A DNA stretch of 45,259 nt from positions 1 to 45,259 of the forward strand of contig JARYLJ010000013.1 of NCBI GenBank assembly GCA_029907705.1. Direction: 5' to 3'. The translations under genes and the position numbers were made by a program. This document shows positions 37,824-45,259 of this stretch, one piece after another. Every line of letters starts with the position of its first letter. Position 1 is the stretch's first letter. This stretch comes from Methanomicrobiales archaeon (lineage in GTDB: Archaea; Halobacteriota; Methanomicrobia; Methanomicrobiales; JACTUA01). Under the pieces are notes generated by a model. The model was not told the DNA's origin. It worked only from the letters and a program-made list of their open reading frames with translations, and ran no database searches.

Positions 37824-39797
37824 ATGTTCAGCAGACGGATAATTGCTTTTATGGTCATCTCCACTGGAGTCATCGCCCTCATCATTGGCATGGCGATGTG
37901 GCAGGATGGCGGAACAGGCATCGGAGATCGGGGGGAACTGAAAAAGTTCTCCTCCGCATCAGAATTGAAGGCATTCCTTCAGGAACACCAGACCGGGTAT
38001 CAGGACGCATATGGGATAATCGGAACGGATACCGCCATCAGGGAGGGGCTGCCGGCATCGGCTCCTGTGCCGGCCATTGAAAAATGGGGACTGAATATCC
38101 CGGTATCGGAATCGGCATCAGGCTACTCCACGACAAATATCCAGGTGGAGGGGGTCGACGAGCCGGATTTCGTAAAGAACGACGGCAAATACATCTATAT
38201 CATCTCCGGTGACCGACTTCTGATCGTCGATGCATACCCGGCGGAGAAGGCGAGGGTACTCTCCGAGATCACGGTGAAGGGAAGGCCGGCGGAGCTCTTC
38301 CTGAACGGAGATCATCTCGTGGTCTTCAGCCGCCTGCAGGAGGAGTATTACCTGACGCCGCGCTCCAGCATCGTGCCGGTGCCCTGCTCCCGCGAGGCGA
38401 CGCATGCCTATGTGTATTCAGTGAGAGATCGGAGCAGACCGGAGCTTCTTCGGGACATCAATGTGAGCGGGAGTTATTATGACGCTCGGATGATAGGGGA
38501 TTACGTCTACCTGATCACGAGCGAGTACGTGAGATGGTGCACCGGGGATCCGGTGCTTCCTTATCTCGACGATGGCGCGGGAGAGGGCGTCTCCCCTGAC
38601 ATCTATTACTTCGATATCCCCCAGCGTTCCTTCATGTACTACACGCTCGCTGCTCTCGATGTGAGGGGGAGGAGGGAGGTGAAGGCAGAGACCTTCCTGC
38701 TGGGGTACTCAACCACCCTCTTCGCTTCGAAGGAGAACATATACATCGCGTACCAGAAGGAGATACCTGTCAGGAGATGGGCAGAGATCGCTCCTGCGGT
38801 CAGGAGCGTGGAGATCGGGGATGGGATCCCTCGCCAGGGTTCCATCATACACAAGTTCGGGGTGAACGGGGACCGTATCACGTACATCGGCATGGGAGAG
38901 GTCCCGGGGCACCTGCTGAACCAGTTCTCCATGGACGAATACAACGATCACCTCAGAGTCGCGACCACGGTCGAGGGATGGACGAGGGAAGGGGGATTCC
39001 TCTTCAACAATGTCTACGTTCTCGACCGGGAGATGAAGACGAAGGGAAGGCTCGAGTACATCGCACCGGACGAGAAGATCTACTCCACCAGATTCGTGGG
39101 AGATCGGCTGTATATGGTCACATTCAAGAGGATCGATCCGTTCTTCGTCATCGATCTCTCGGATCCGGAGCACCCGGGTATCCTGGGGAAGCTGAAGATT
39201 CCGGGCTTCTCGGATTACCTCCACCCGTACGACAGCCGCCACATCCTCGGGATAGGGAAGGAGACCGAGGAGAATCAGTGGGGCGGGGTCTCGATAGGGG
39301 GACTGAAGATCGCGCTCTTCGATGTTTCAGACGTGAATTACCCAAAGCTCGTGGATAAGGTGGAGATCGGGGAGGCGGGGACTGATTCGGAGGCGCTTCG
39401 CGACCACAAGGCATTCCTGTTCGATTGCCAGAAGGATCTCCTGGTGATCCCGGTGCGGGAGGTGAGGAAGGTCCCGATCCCGTCCTCGGCACAGGGCGCA
39501 TATTCGCAGAAGATCTGGCTGGGTGCATACGTGTTCGGGGTATCCCCCGAGAAGGGCTTCACGCTCAGGGGAACAGTCACCCACAGCAGCGATGCGCCGC
39601 CATACTACTACTACTACTGGGGAGCTCCGGATACGGTGAAACGAGCGCTCTACATGGACGACGTGCTCTATACGATCTCGACCAGGGAGATCGTGATGAC
39701 CGATCTGAAGGATCTGTCCAGGCATCTGAACCGGCTGGGGCTCCCCTCGGAGATTGCCGAACCGGTATACCCGCTGCCCCTGAAGGCGATGGAGTGA
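37824..39797 (+). CDS. Membrane-anchored beta-propeller domain protein
   Basis: A 657-residue protein with an N-terminal signal anchor (FSRRIIAFMVISTGVIALIIGMAMW), then a large extracellular domain. The strongly conserved VEGVDEPDFVKNDGKYIYIISG (about residues 110-131) marks the archaeal/bacterial 'beta propeller domain' family (secreted C-terminal beta-propeller), and blade-like repeats follow: DRLLIVDAYP, HAYVYSVRDRS, YTLAALDVRG, LYMVTFKRIDPFFVIDLSDPEHPGILGKL, ALFDVSDVNYPKLVDKV. No enzyme motif is visible; probably a cell-surface protein. Starts at 37779, 37800 and 37824 are all possible; the last gives the cleanest signal anchor and has GGAAGCGGG before it. Confidence 0.85.
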   Translation: MFSRRIIAFMVISTGVIALIIGMAMWQDGGTGIGDRGELKKFSSASELKAFLQEHQTGYQDAYGIIGTDTAIREGLPASAPVPAIEKWGLNIPVSESASGYSTTNIQVEGVDEPDFVKNDGKYIYIISGDRLLIVDAYPAEKARVLSEITVKGRPAELFLNGDHLVVFSRLQEEYYLTPRSSIVPVPCSREATHAYVYSVRDRSRPELLRDINVSGSYYDARMIGDYVYLITSEYVRWCTGDPVLPYLDDGAGEGVSPDIYYFDIPQRSFMYYTLAALDVRGRREVKAETFLLGYSTTLFASKENIYIAYQKEIPVRRWAEIAPAVRSVEIGDGIPRQGSIIHKFGVNGDRITYIGMGEVPGHLLNQFSMDEYNDHLRVATTVEGWTREGGFLFNNVYVLDREMKTKGRLEYIAPDEKIYSTRFVGDRLYMVTFKRIDPFFVIDLSDPEHPGILGKLKIPGFSDYLHPYDSRHILGIGKETEENQWGGVSIGGLKIALFDVSDVNYPKLVDKVEIGEAGTDSEALRDHKAFLFDCQKDLLVIPVREVRKVPIPSSAQGAYSQKIWLGAYVFGVSPEKGFTLRGTVTHSSDAPPYYYYYWGAPDTVKRALYMDDVLYTISTREIVMTDLKDLSRHLNRLGLPSEIAEPVYPLPLKAME

Positions 39798-40786
39798 ATA
39801 GGGTCCGAAAGGCACCCCTCACCCCAGCCTCATTTTCGGATCGTGGATCCCGGAAAATAACGGTATGATTTTCAATTTTTCGAATCTTCTGTGTTGGAAG
39901 GGGAGGTATGCCGTAGGCATGCCCGCGGAACTGATAATATATCATCAGATTTTCACGATCGCTCGTCATGTGCCAAAGTGGGAACTCTCCGAAGTTGAAC
40001 GGGGATGTACATGACTCCTGATCGTTCCAGGGGGTGATGCGGCGCCCCGCCCCCCCTGCCGCACCGACACCCCTTCTGACGATTCCTCAGTACATTCTTG
40101 AACGTGCTTCGATCGATCAGGAACTGCATGTACAGGGCCACAGCGTTCGATCAAGTCTCATCGACACGATCGATATCGTGACTCCAGAATTCCCGAATGT
40201 GCTTTTAATTAGAAAGTGTGAGATGAACACGCGCTCGGAGAAAGAGGAGACAAAAAGTAAACAATGGATTGTCGAGTCTGGAAGAGTTTATGTGACAGTA
40301 TTATCATCGATTCCAATGCCTCAAGGGAGTTCGCCAGGGACCGATCTGCAGAGGATGAGCTTCGATCGATTCTAACCCTTCATGAAAGAGGTCTGAGATC
40401 CGTCCTTCCAGAGGGAGAATCGCGGCATGCGTTGATGAAGCGAAGATCGAATCATTACAATACCAGATCCCTCATGAATCCTGGATCCACGAGTGCCCAT
40501 TGATTCGGGCTCATAAAGGAGACATTCTGTCATGCGATAGAATGGTTTGTGAACCCGGATGAATCGTTATAGATGGAGAGATGCGATTCGGTTCGGGGCT
40601 CATGAGTTACTGGATGTACCGATCGCGATTGAAAGGAGTCTTCCGCGATGGACAATATCGCATCCTGAACTTTTCAGGATGCCATCTCCAGTGCTGAACG
40701 CCTTTTCCCGCCGATCCTGAAACACGAGAGCGAGGGCGGGAATATGCTGCCCTGCGGGGTTGCGGATGTGGACGTGGTCCCGGAAG
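39798..40786. other. Accessory intergenic region, 1 kb, no recognised gene
   Basis: After the propeller gene come T-rich stretches (39868-39885) that may end its transcript, then nearly 900 bp without a convincing frame. It holds a nested inverted-repeat structure (40007-40133), a CACGAT-CGAT-ATCGTG hairpin (40165-40180), and ends at the left 26-bp repeat beside the recombinase gene. Frames seen here lack ribosome-binding sites and resemble no known protein. Confidence 0.5.
40007..40133. ncRNA. Candidate structured RNA or small inverted-repeat element
   Basis: An outer stem pairs GTACAT (40007-40012) with ATGTAC (40128-40133), then, after a 3/5-base internal loop, TCCTGATCG (40016-40024) with CGATCAGGA (40114-40122). 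Inside lies GGGGTG-A-TGCGGC (40031-40043) pairing with GCCGCA-CCGA-CACCCC (40058-40073), a 12-bp G/C-rich hairpin. A weak CTGA/TCAG hairpin may fill 40076-40090. This is about 27 paired bases in 127 nt. It could be a structured RNA, or the remnant of a miniature inverted-repeat element; the strand is not known. Confidence 0.35.
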
Positions 40787-40812
40787 TTTCATATAGCAAC
40801 ATATGGTTTATG
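40787..40812 (+). repeat. Left copy of a 26-bp inverted repeat flanking the recombinase gene
   Basis: Begins TTTCATATAGCAAC and ends GGTTTATG; the reverse complement occurs, without a mismatch, at 42293-42318. The core CATAT-AGCAAC-ATATG (40790-40805) is a 5-bp dyad around a 6-bp spacer, the size expected for a tyrosine-recombinase crossover site. The stop codon of the recombinase gene (40808-40810) lies within this copy. Confidence 0.85.
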
Positions 40813-41761
40813 GGCCCCTTTCACCATCCTTCCCTCTGCCCTCTCCTGTGCCGTTATTCCCCGAGAGGGGGAAGAACTCACGGTATATCCTTTTTCTCTC
40901 CTCGAGGTCGGTATGCAGGTATATCTCGGTCGTTTTAATCGAGGAATGGCCGAGATTCTCCTGAAGGACCTTCAGATTTTTTGATCTCCTGTAGAGTTCG
41001 CTCGCATAGCTGTGCCTGATCTTATGCGGGGTAATCCCTTTCGGGGCATATTTGGAGAAGATATGCTGAACGGTCCTCCTCGAGATATTCTTATGGTTCT
41101 GACCAAAAAAGAGCGGCCCCTCGCTCCGACCTTCGAGATATGTTGTTATTTCCGAGAGAGTGTCGGGATCGATGAATACGATTCTGAATTTACCACCTTT
41201 TCCCTTGATTTTGACGATCTGCTCCTCGAAATCGATATCCTCCACGTTTATGCTGCAGAGCTCCGAGACCCTCACCCCTGTGGCATAGATAATGCGGACG
41301 ATGAGGCGATCCCTTGTATCGTCTATGGAATTGATGAGCGAGAGAACCTGATCGTGTTTGAGATATATCAGAGCATTCTCCTTTATTTTCGGTCTCTCCA
41401 CTGCAATAACCGGATTTGCGGAAACTGCCCCCTGTGTATATAAAAATTTGTAAAATGAGGATAAAGTGGAGATGATTCTCCGGAGTGTTCTCGGTTTGTA
41501 GGTCTTCAGGGATGTGATGAATGAGAGGTAATCGTTGAAAAAGAGGCTCGGGACGTTGATATCCACGTCCATCCTTGCTTTGGTCAGGTCCTTCCAGTAG
41601 ATAACGAGTTTTTCTGGGTTCGCATGTTTTCTGAGCCAGGCATAATGGGCAAATGTCCTGATCACCCCCTGATATGTTTCGATTGTCCTCTGGGAATAAT
41701 TTCTCATGCGGAGGTGATGGAGAAATCTCGGGAGCCATTCTGAAAAATAGCCATTTTTCAT
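40808..41761 (-). CDS. Tyrosine recombinase (XerA/integrase type)
   Basis: A 317-residue site-specific recombinase. An N-terminal SAM-like core-binding domain (about 5-115, WLPRFLHHLRMRNYSQRTIETYQGVIRTF) precedes the catalytic domain with all active residues: Arg in ATGVRVSELCSIN, Lys in GKGGKFR, His-x-x-Arg in TPHKIRHSYASEL, His in LGHSSIKTT and the nucleophile Tyr in TEIYLHTDL. ATG 41761 is preferred to TTG 41782. It ends inside the left 26-bp repeat, and the right repeat lies 530 bp upstream of it. The sites are inverted, so recombination between them would flip the gene with its neighbourhood. It could instead be a chromosome-dimer XerA, but archaeal XerA genes are not normally framed by such sites. 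Confidence 0.93.
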   Translation of the reverse strand: MKNGYFSEWLPRFLHHLRMRNYSQRTIETYQGVIRTFAHYAWLRKHANPEKLVIYWKDLTKARMDVDINVPSLFFNDYLSFITSLKTYKPRTLRRIISTLSSFYKFLYTQGAVSANPVIAVERPKIKENALIYLKHDQVLSLINSIDDTRDRLIVRIIYATGVRVSELCSINVEDIDFEEQIVKIKGKGGKFRIVFIDPDTLSEITTYLEGRSEGPLFFGQNHKNISRRTVQHIFSKYAPKGITPHKIRHSYASELYRRSKNLKVLQENLGHSSIKTTEIYLHTDLEERKRIYREFFPLSGNNGTGEGRGKDGERGP

Positions 41762-41911
41762 GACCAGATTTCTAATTGTCAAAAGATATTAAATTTTGCA
41801 CCAAATCTCTATTCTGTGTAAAAACACAGGAACAGGATCGTAAAACATCCACTTCGATTACATTCATAACCTCTTAAGGTTGCACAAACGAAAATGAACA
41901 GGAGATCCATA

Positions 41912-42196
41912 ATGGGGGCAACATCGAATGTCTGGAATTCATGGCACAAACAGGACCCGGTATCAGGGCATTATCATCCGGATGGACCGATGATTGGTGT
42001 TACCAGCAGAATAGGACCTTCATGGAAACCACGCCGTTATCCAGGGCAGACAGGAGAATGCAATCATCGGGCAAGTGCTGTTCACAGAAGGCGAGAGCGG
42101 ATGAAGCAGTTATTCAACTATCGGTGCGCAATAAAATGTCATAAAATTATTCGATTTTTTTTGAAAAACAATAAAAATTTTGCAGAAATTGACTAA
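41912..42196 (+). CDS. Possible small protein inside the invertible segment
   Basis: ATG 41912 has a strong GGAGATCC ribosome-binding site six bases upstream and opens a frame of 94 codons, ending TGA at 42194. The protein is basic (PRRYPGQT, HRRRERMKQL) with a Lys/Phe-rich end and no recognised domain. Its C-terminal third is made by a very A/T-rich stretch. Base composition does not clearly support coding, so confidence is low. Confidence 0.3.
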   Translation: MGATSNVWNSWHKQDPVSGHYHPDGPMIGVTSRIGPSWKPRRYPGQTGECNHRASAVHRRRERMKQLFNYRCAIKCHKIIRFFLKNNKNFAEID

Positions 42197-42292
42197 ATAT
42201 AGATCGAAATGGGCCCTTCTATTTTTCTGCACCTGCAAACAACCCATGAATGGATCAGAAAGGCCCAGTGAGCGGTTCATCGACGTCGGGTT

Positions 42293-42318
42293 CATAAACC
42301 ATATGTTGCTATATGAAA
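42293..42318 (-). repeat. Right copy of the 26-bp inverted repeat
   Basis: Perfect reverse complement of 40787-40812, with the CATAT-N6-ATATG dyad at 42300-42315. It lies 107 bp before the DUF5806 start codon. Similarity ends abruptly on both sides, so the match is a discrete site and not part of a longer duplication. Confidence 0.85.
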
Positions 42319-42424
42319 ATGTGGATCCGAATACCCTTCCAGGAATGTGGTCATGTCCTCGAGTCATGCGGATCTTTTAAGGATGGCAGCGAAGATTGAT
42401 GGCTAAAGAAGAAGAGAGGGTTGT

Positions 42425-42952
42425 ATGGATTTGGAGGAAAAGGAAGAACTGTTCGCGGAGAAATACAGGAAATTCAAGAAGATGGATGGTGCCGCTTACG
42501 AGAGGGTGAATACGTTCCTGAGGAGGCACACCTATATCACTGCGAGAGAGTGGGCAATCGCTCGTCTCTGCTCTGATTTCCAGACACCGGCAGGGGCAGA
42601 AATGACCTATATCGGTGAACATCTGCCCGAACTGGTCCCCTTCATGAAGGACGCCTACACACCTCAGGCAGTCAACCAGGCAAGGAGTTCATTCAAGAAG
42701 AAGGTGAAGAAGGCTGGGGCCACCTTCTTCTATGGGGCGATGTGCGGTTTCTTCACGGCCGAACAGCTCGACGACATCCTCTTCGAAGCAAGCGAGGTCG
42801 CCCGTTTTCTTTTGGAAGTGGAAGGTACCAATCTCGAGATCGATCAGGAGATAGACATCGAAGACCGTATCACAAACGTAATGAAGCAGGTGGCGGAAGC
42901 CTCTGCGAGACTGAAAAAACGATCAGGTGAGGATCGGGGGAGAGAGAGTTGA
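42425..42952 (+). CDS. DUF5806-like conserved archaeal protein
   Basis: A 175-residue helical, soluble protein: YRKFKKMDGAAYERVNTFLRRHTYITAREWAIARLCSDFQTPAGAEMTYIGEHLPELVPFM, then YTPQAVNQARSSFKKKVKKAGATFFYGAMCGFFTAEQLDDILFEASEVARFLLEVEG. I recall this very conserved wording from haloarchaea and methanogens as DUF5806. Its function is unknown; the YTPQAVNQARSSF segment could be a DNA- or RNA-binding helix pair. ATG 42425 follows GAGAGGG. It is translationally coupled to the MobB-MoaE gene (TTGA overlap). It is the first gene to the right of the right recombinase site. Confidence 0.85.
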   Translation: MDLEEKEELFAEKYRKFKKMDGAAYERVNTFLRRHTYITAREWAIARLCSDFQTPAGAEMTYIGEHLPELVPFMKDAYTPQAVNQARSSFKKKVKKAGATFFYGAMCGFFTAEQLDDILFEASEVARFLLEVEGTNLEIDQEIDIEDRITNVMKQVAEASARLKKRSGEDRGRES

Positions 42953-43716
42953 AGGTCATACCGATCGTCGGGTACTCAGGTGCTGGAAAGACCTCATTCG
43001 CCATGAGGCTCATGAGCAGACTGGAGGAGATGGGCCGCGTTGGGGTGGTGAAGCACCTCGGACATCATCGTTACCATCTCGAAGCAGAAAAGGATACCAC
43101 GCAATATTTTGAACAAGGCGCATTGGTATCGATCGGGGTGGATAAAGAAAAGAGCGTCATTATCACCAGAGAGAACAGTCTTGAAGCGGCGCTCGATCTG
43201 CTGGCGGATGAAGGCATGAACTTCGCCCTGGTGGAGGGGTTCAAAACTTCAAGATTTCCGAAGATCGTGATCGGCGATCTGGACTCTGAGAATTGCGTCC
43301 TTCGCAATCCGGAGGTGGAAGAAGTCATATCGCATATTCCGAGCTTTGCTGATCATTACACGATGAATGGGGTCGTAAAAGAGCTGAAGAGGGAATGCAA
43401 CCTCGAAAAAGCCGGCGTGATCATGACGATCAACGGTATCGTGAGGGAATGGACGGGGGATGTCAGGACGGAATATATCGATTTCGAGGATGACATCGAA
43501 AGGAAGATCCAAAAGATAAAACTGAGAATGGAAGAAATCGAGGGAATTCTCGGTGTGAAATTCTATCACAGGAAGGGGAGATTGTTTGCCGGTGAAGATA
43601 TCACGTATATCGCGATAATTGCTGAACACAGAAGAGAGGCATTTCTCGCTGCCGGTCAGGCCCTCGAGGAGTTGAAAAAGAGCCTGCATGCAGATCTTTT
43701 GGGTTCCTCATCATGA
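42949..43716 (+). CDS. mobB: MobB-MoaE fusion: molybdopterin cofactor protein
   Basis: Molybdenum/tungsten cofactor synthesis. Residues 1-140 are MobB: Walker A PIVGYSGAGKTSF (about 5-17), SIGVDKEKSV, FALVEGFKTSRFPKIVIGD. Residues about 150-255 are MoaE, the catalytic subunit of molybdopterin synthase: VIMTINGIVREWTGD, YIDFEDDIERKIQKIKLRMEEIEGILGVKFYHRKGRLFAGEDITYIAIIAEHRREAFLAAGQALEELKKS. The lysine in ALEELKK corresponds to an active-site lysine; the second lysine near the WK motif of bacterial MoaE is not obvious. The TTG at 42949 overlaps the DUF5806 stop and has GGGGGAGAG upstream; no ATG is available. Such fusions occur in archaea. Confidence 0.88.
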   Translation: MKVIPIVGYSGAGKTSFAMRLMSRLEEMGRVGVVKHLGHHRYHLEAEKDTTQYFEQGALVSIGVDKEKSVIITRENSLEAALDLLADEGMNFALVEGFKTSRFPKIVIGDLDSENCVLRNPEVEEVISHIPSFADHYTMNGVVKELKRECNLEKAGVIMTINGIVREWTGDVRTEYIDFEDDIERKIQKIKLRMEEIEGILGVKFYHRKGRLFAGEDITYIAIIAEHRREAFLAAGQALEELKKSLHADLLGSSS

Positions 43717-43737
43717 GATGACAGGTGTATGGTTCAC

Positions 43738-45093
43738 ATGAAATTTAAAAGGCTTTTCGGGACGAACGGGGTCAGGGGTATCGTTGGAAAGGAGATGACA
43801 CCGGCGCTCGCGATGAAGATAGGTGCGGCACTTGCGACGATGAGAAAGGGGACCATCGTGGTAGGGAGGGATACGAGAACATCGGGACAGGCACTCGGAT
43901 CTGCATTGAAGGCAGGCATCATGGGGGGTGGCTGCTCCGTTATCGATGCAGGCATTCTTCCCACTCCGGCACTCCAGTATATAGTTCGCGATCGATACGC
44001 TGCAGGCGCCATGGTGACTGCCTCGCATAATCCTCCAGAGTACAACGGTATCAAGATCGTCGAACCTGACGGAACAGAGATGGGGGACATGGAGACCATC
44101 GAACTCGAGTCCATACTTTACAAGGGTGAAGAGGAGTTGGCGAGATGGGATTGTGCAGGCACGGAGTACCCGGCTCCACAACTCGTGAATGATTATATCA
44201 AGGGCGTTCTGTCACACTTCCCCCCCGGTCTCGGCGAGGGAATGACCGTCGTAGTGGATTCCGGCTCGGGTGCAGGTGCATTCTGCACGCCCGCGATACT
44301 CTCTGCGATGGGCTGCAGAGTCCTGACCATAAACGGTGAGATGAACGGACGTTTCCCTGGAAGAATGCCAGAACCATCCCCGGAGGGACTCAGAGATCTC
44401 GTGGAGTTTGTGAAATCATCGGGGGCGACGTTCGGAGTTGCGCACGATGGCGATGCCGACCGGTCCGTCTTCATCGATGAGAGGGGAAGATATATAGAAG
44501 AGAATCGCGAGTTCGCCCTCATGGTGAGGATGATGTGCCGGAGAAGGAGGGGGATGGTCGTTGCACCGGTCAGTACCTCTCTCGTGGTCGAGGAGGTGGC
44601 AAACAACGAGGGCACCGGGATGGATTATACTCCTGTGGGGAGTATCTATGTTGCCAGGCGTATGAAGGAACTGATCGCTTCGGGCATCTCCGTTGCAATG
44701 GGTGGCGAAGGCAATGGCGGCCTTATTTACCCATTTCACCAGTTCTGCCGCGATGGTGCCATGACTGCAGCGATGATGGTGCAGCTTCTATCCGAGGAGC
44801 AGAAGCCTCTTTCCAGCCTTTCGGATGCATTGCCATCCTATTACATGATAAAAGACAAGATTGAGACGGCAAAAGGAGAGGAGGTAATCAGAGCACTAGG
44901 AAAGGAATATCAAAACGAGAAGATGATACGGATCGATGGAGTGAAGATCATACGAGATGGCGCCTGGGCTCTGATTCGACCATCGGGGACGGAACCGCTT
45001 GTGAGGCTTGTGGTTGAATCGAGATCTGAAAAAGATGCCATCGATCTTCATAGGGAGCTGAGGGGACTGATCGCCCGTTCAGTGAAAAAGTAA
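43738..45093 (+). CDS. glmM: Phosphoglucosamine mutase / phosphohexomutase
   Basis: A 451-residue alpha-D-phosphohexomutase. It interconverts glucosamine 6- and 1-phosphate, or mannose/glucose phosphates, for surface glycan and N-glycan precursors. The phosphoserine loop is VTASHNPPEYNGIK (Ser96), the metal loop is DGDADRSVF (about 237-245), the sugar loop is GGEGNGG, and the phosphate-binding end is RPSGTEPLVRL. N-terminal FGTNGVRGIVG is of the GlmM/archaeal PMM type. ATG 43738 has AGGTGT ten bases upstream and is preferred to ATG 43729. Substrate preference cannot be decided from sequence alone. It follows the MobB-MoaE gene by 21 bp. Confidence 0.92.
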   Translation: MKFKRLFGTNGVRGIVGKEMTPALAMKIGAALATMRKGTIVVGRDTRTSGQALGSALKAGIMGGGCSVIDAGILPTPALQYIVRDRYAAGAMVTASHNPPEYNGIKIVEPDGTEMGDMETIELESILYKGEEELARWDCAGTEYPAPQLVNDYIKGVLSHFPPGLGEGMTVVVDSGSGAGAFCTPAILSAMGCRVLTINGEMNGRFPGRMPEPSPEGLRDLVEFVKSSGATFGVAHDGDADRSVFIDERGRYIEENREFALMVRMMCRRRRGMVVAPVSTSLVVEEVANNEGTGMDYTPVGSIYVARRMKELIASGISVAMGGEGNGGLIYPFHQFCRDGAMTAAMMVQLLSEEQKPLSSLSDALPSYYMIKDKIETAKGEEVIRALGKEYQNEKMIRIDGVKIIRDGAWALIRPSGTEPLVRLVVESRSEKDAIDLHRELRGLIARSVKK

Positions 45094-45256
45094 ATTACAT
45101 AAAAATTTCAGGGTAAAATACGGGAAGTTTTTATTCAAATATTATAGTTTTATTCAATAATAAATGAATAATACTGTTAAAGATGGATTATTATAAGATA
45201 AAATATGGTGATTCCTTAATAAAGGCCACGATTATATACTAACCAACGGTGGCCAA
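45094..45256. promoter_or_regulatory. A/T-rich intergenic region with inverted repeats, likely promoter of the next gene
   Basis: T-rich stretches (TTTTTATT near 45128) may end the glmM transcript. Then comes TTATTCA-N8-TGAATAA (45150-45171), a 7-bp inverted repeat. At the edge, GGCCAC (45224-45229) and GTGGCC (45249-45254) frame the TATA-like ATTATATACT (45231-45240), 16 bp before an ATG at 45257. A leaderless gene may start there; the window ends with its first codon. Confidence 0.45.
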
Positions 45257-45259
45257 ATG

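Larger units (their letters stand above)
41762..42424. other. Region between the recombinase and DUF5806 genes
   Basis: Holds the recombinase promoter, a weakly supported frame (41912-42196), a very A/T-rich stretch (about 42125-42205) with a TATA-like CTAAATATAG (42194-42203) and the right 26-bp repeat. The A/T-rich stretch could include a promoter facing out of the segment. Confidence 0.5.

Noticed and set aside
40787-40812. Chromosomal dif site for XerA
   Set aside because: The site occurs twice in inverted orientation around the recombinase gene, unlike a single dif site, and does not resemble the Thermococcales dif sequence I recall.

Overview
This window is a stretch of euryarchaeal chromosome, most probably from a methanogen or a methane/alkane-oxidising relative in the Methanomicrobia/Halobacteriota. 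The evidence is a YcaO-TfuA pair (thioamidation of methyl-coenzyme M reductase in methanogens), form III RuBisCO, Hef helicase-nuclease, class II glycyl-tRNA synthetase, aIF1A, an archaeal mevalonate set, an HTH-riboflavin kinase fusion, haloarchaea/methanogen-type pilin-like proteins, and families I recall from methanogens and haloarchaea (DUF2121, DUF5806, UPF0147, UPF0148). DNA gyrase (gyrBA) fits the later-branching Euryarchaeota. No rRNA, CRISPR array or transposase is seen.

Layout. 1-4223: a DUF2121 protein, a TPR protein, a UPF0173 metallo-hydrolase and an HTH protein, with two Cys-rich microproteins in the gaps. 4344-9497: an overlapping glyS-hef pair, UPF0148/UPF0147 and a YjbQ-family protein. 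9663-11493: ycaO-tfuA. 11561-16010: gyrB-gyrA, both starting with TTG. 16119-19143: a conserved small protein and a cobalt/nickel ECF-type transporter, cbiMNOQ. 19541-22289: a secreted protein, a SAP-like microprotein and the riboflavin genes ribK(rbkR)-ribB. 22406-28063: an HTH regulator, HMG-CoA synthase, thiolase and DUF35 scaffold, then Trm5-like methyltransferase and HMG-CoA reductase; together these cover acetyl-CoA to mevalonate. 28066-30784: RimI, DUF1015 and HisG. 30923-34795: a six-gene operon of a lipoprotein and five pilin-like or membrane-anchored surface proteins. 35261-39797: aIF1A, RuBisCO, tRNA-Gln(TTG) and a membrane-anchored beta-propeller protein. 39798-42424: a 2.6-kb accessory patch with a tyrosine recombinase. 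42425-45093: DUF5806, a MobB-MoaE fusion and phosphoglucosamine mutase.

The most interesting features lie in the non-coding parts and at start sites. (1) A tyrosine recombinase gene is flanked by two perfect 26-bp inverted repeats, each with a CATAT-N6-ATATG core, and one overlaps its stop codon; this looks like a self-encoded invertible segment. (2) The full-length aIF1A frame has no ATG, GTG or TTG start. It appears to start at CTG behind a good Shine-Dalgarno site, with a five-codon upstream ORF whose stop overlaps the CTG, reminiscent of infC autoregulation in bacteria. (3) The gyrB Shine-Dalgarno site is buried in a perfect 6-bp hairpin that touches its TTG start. (4) A nearly perfect 24-bp palindrome sits on the ribK/rbkR start. 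(5) A nested inverted-repeat structure of about 127 nt in the gap after the beta-propeller gene could be a structured RNA. (6) Several microproteins (44-55 residues) are too short for usual gene calling.

Functional assignments come from recognised motifs and remembered family patterns; no database search was possible.
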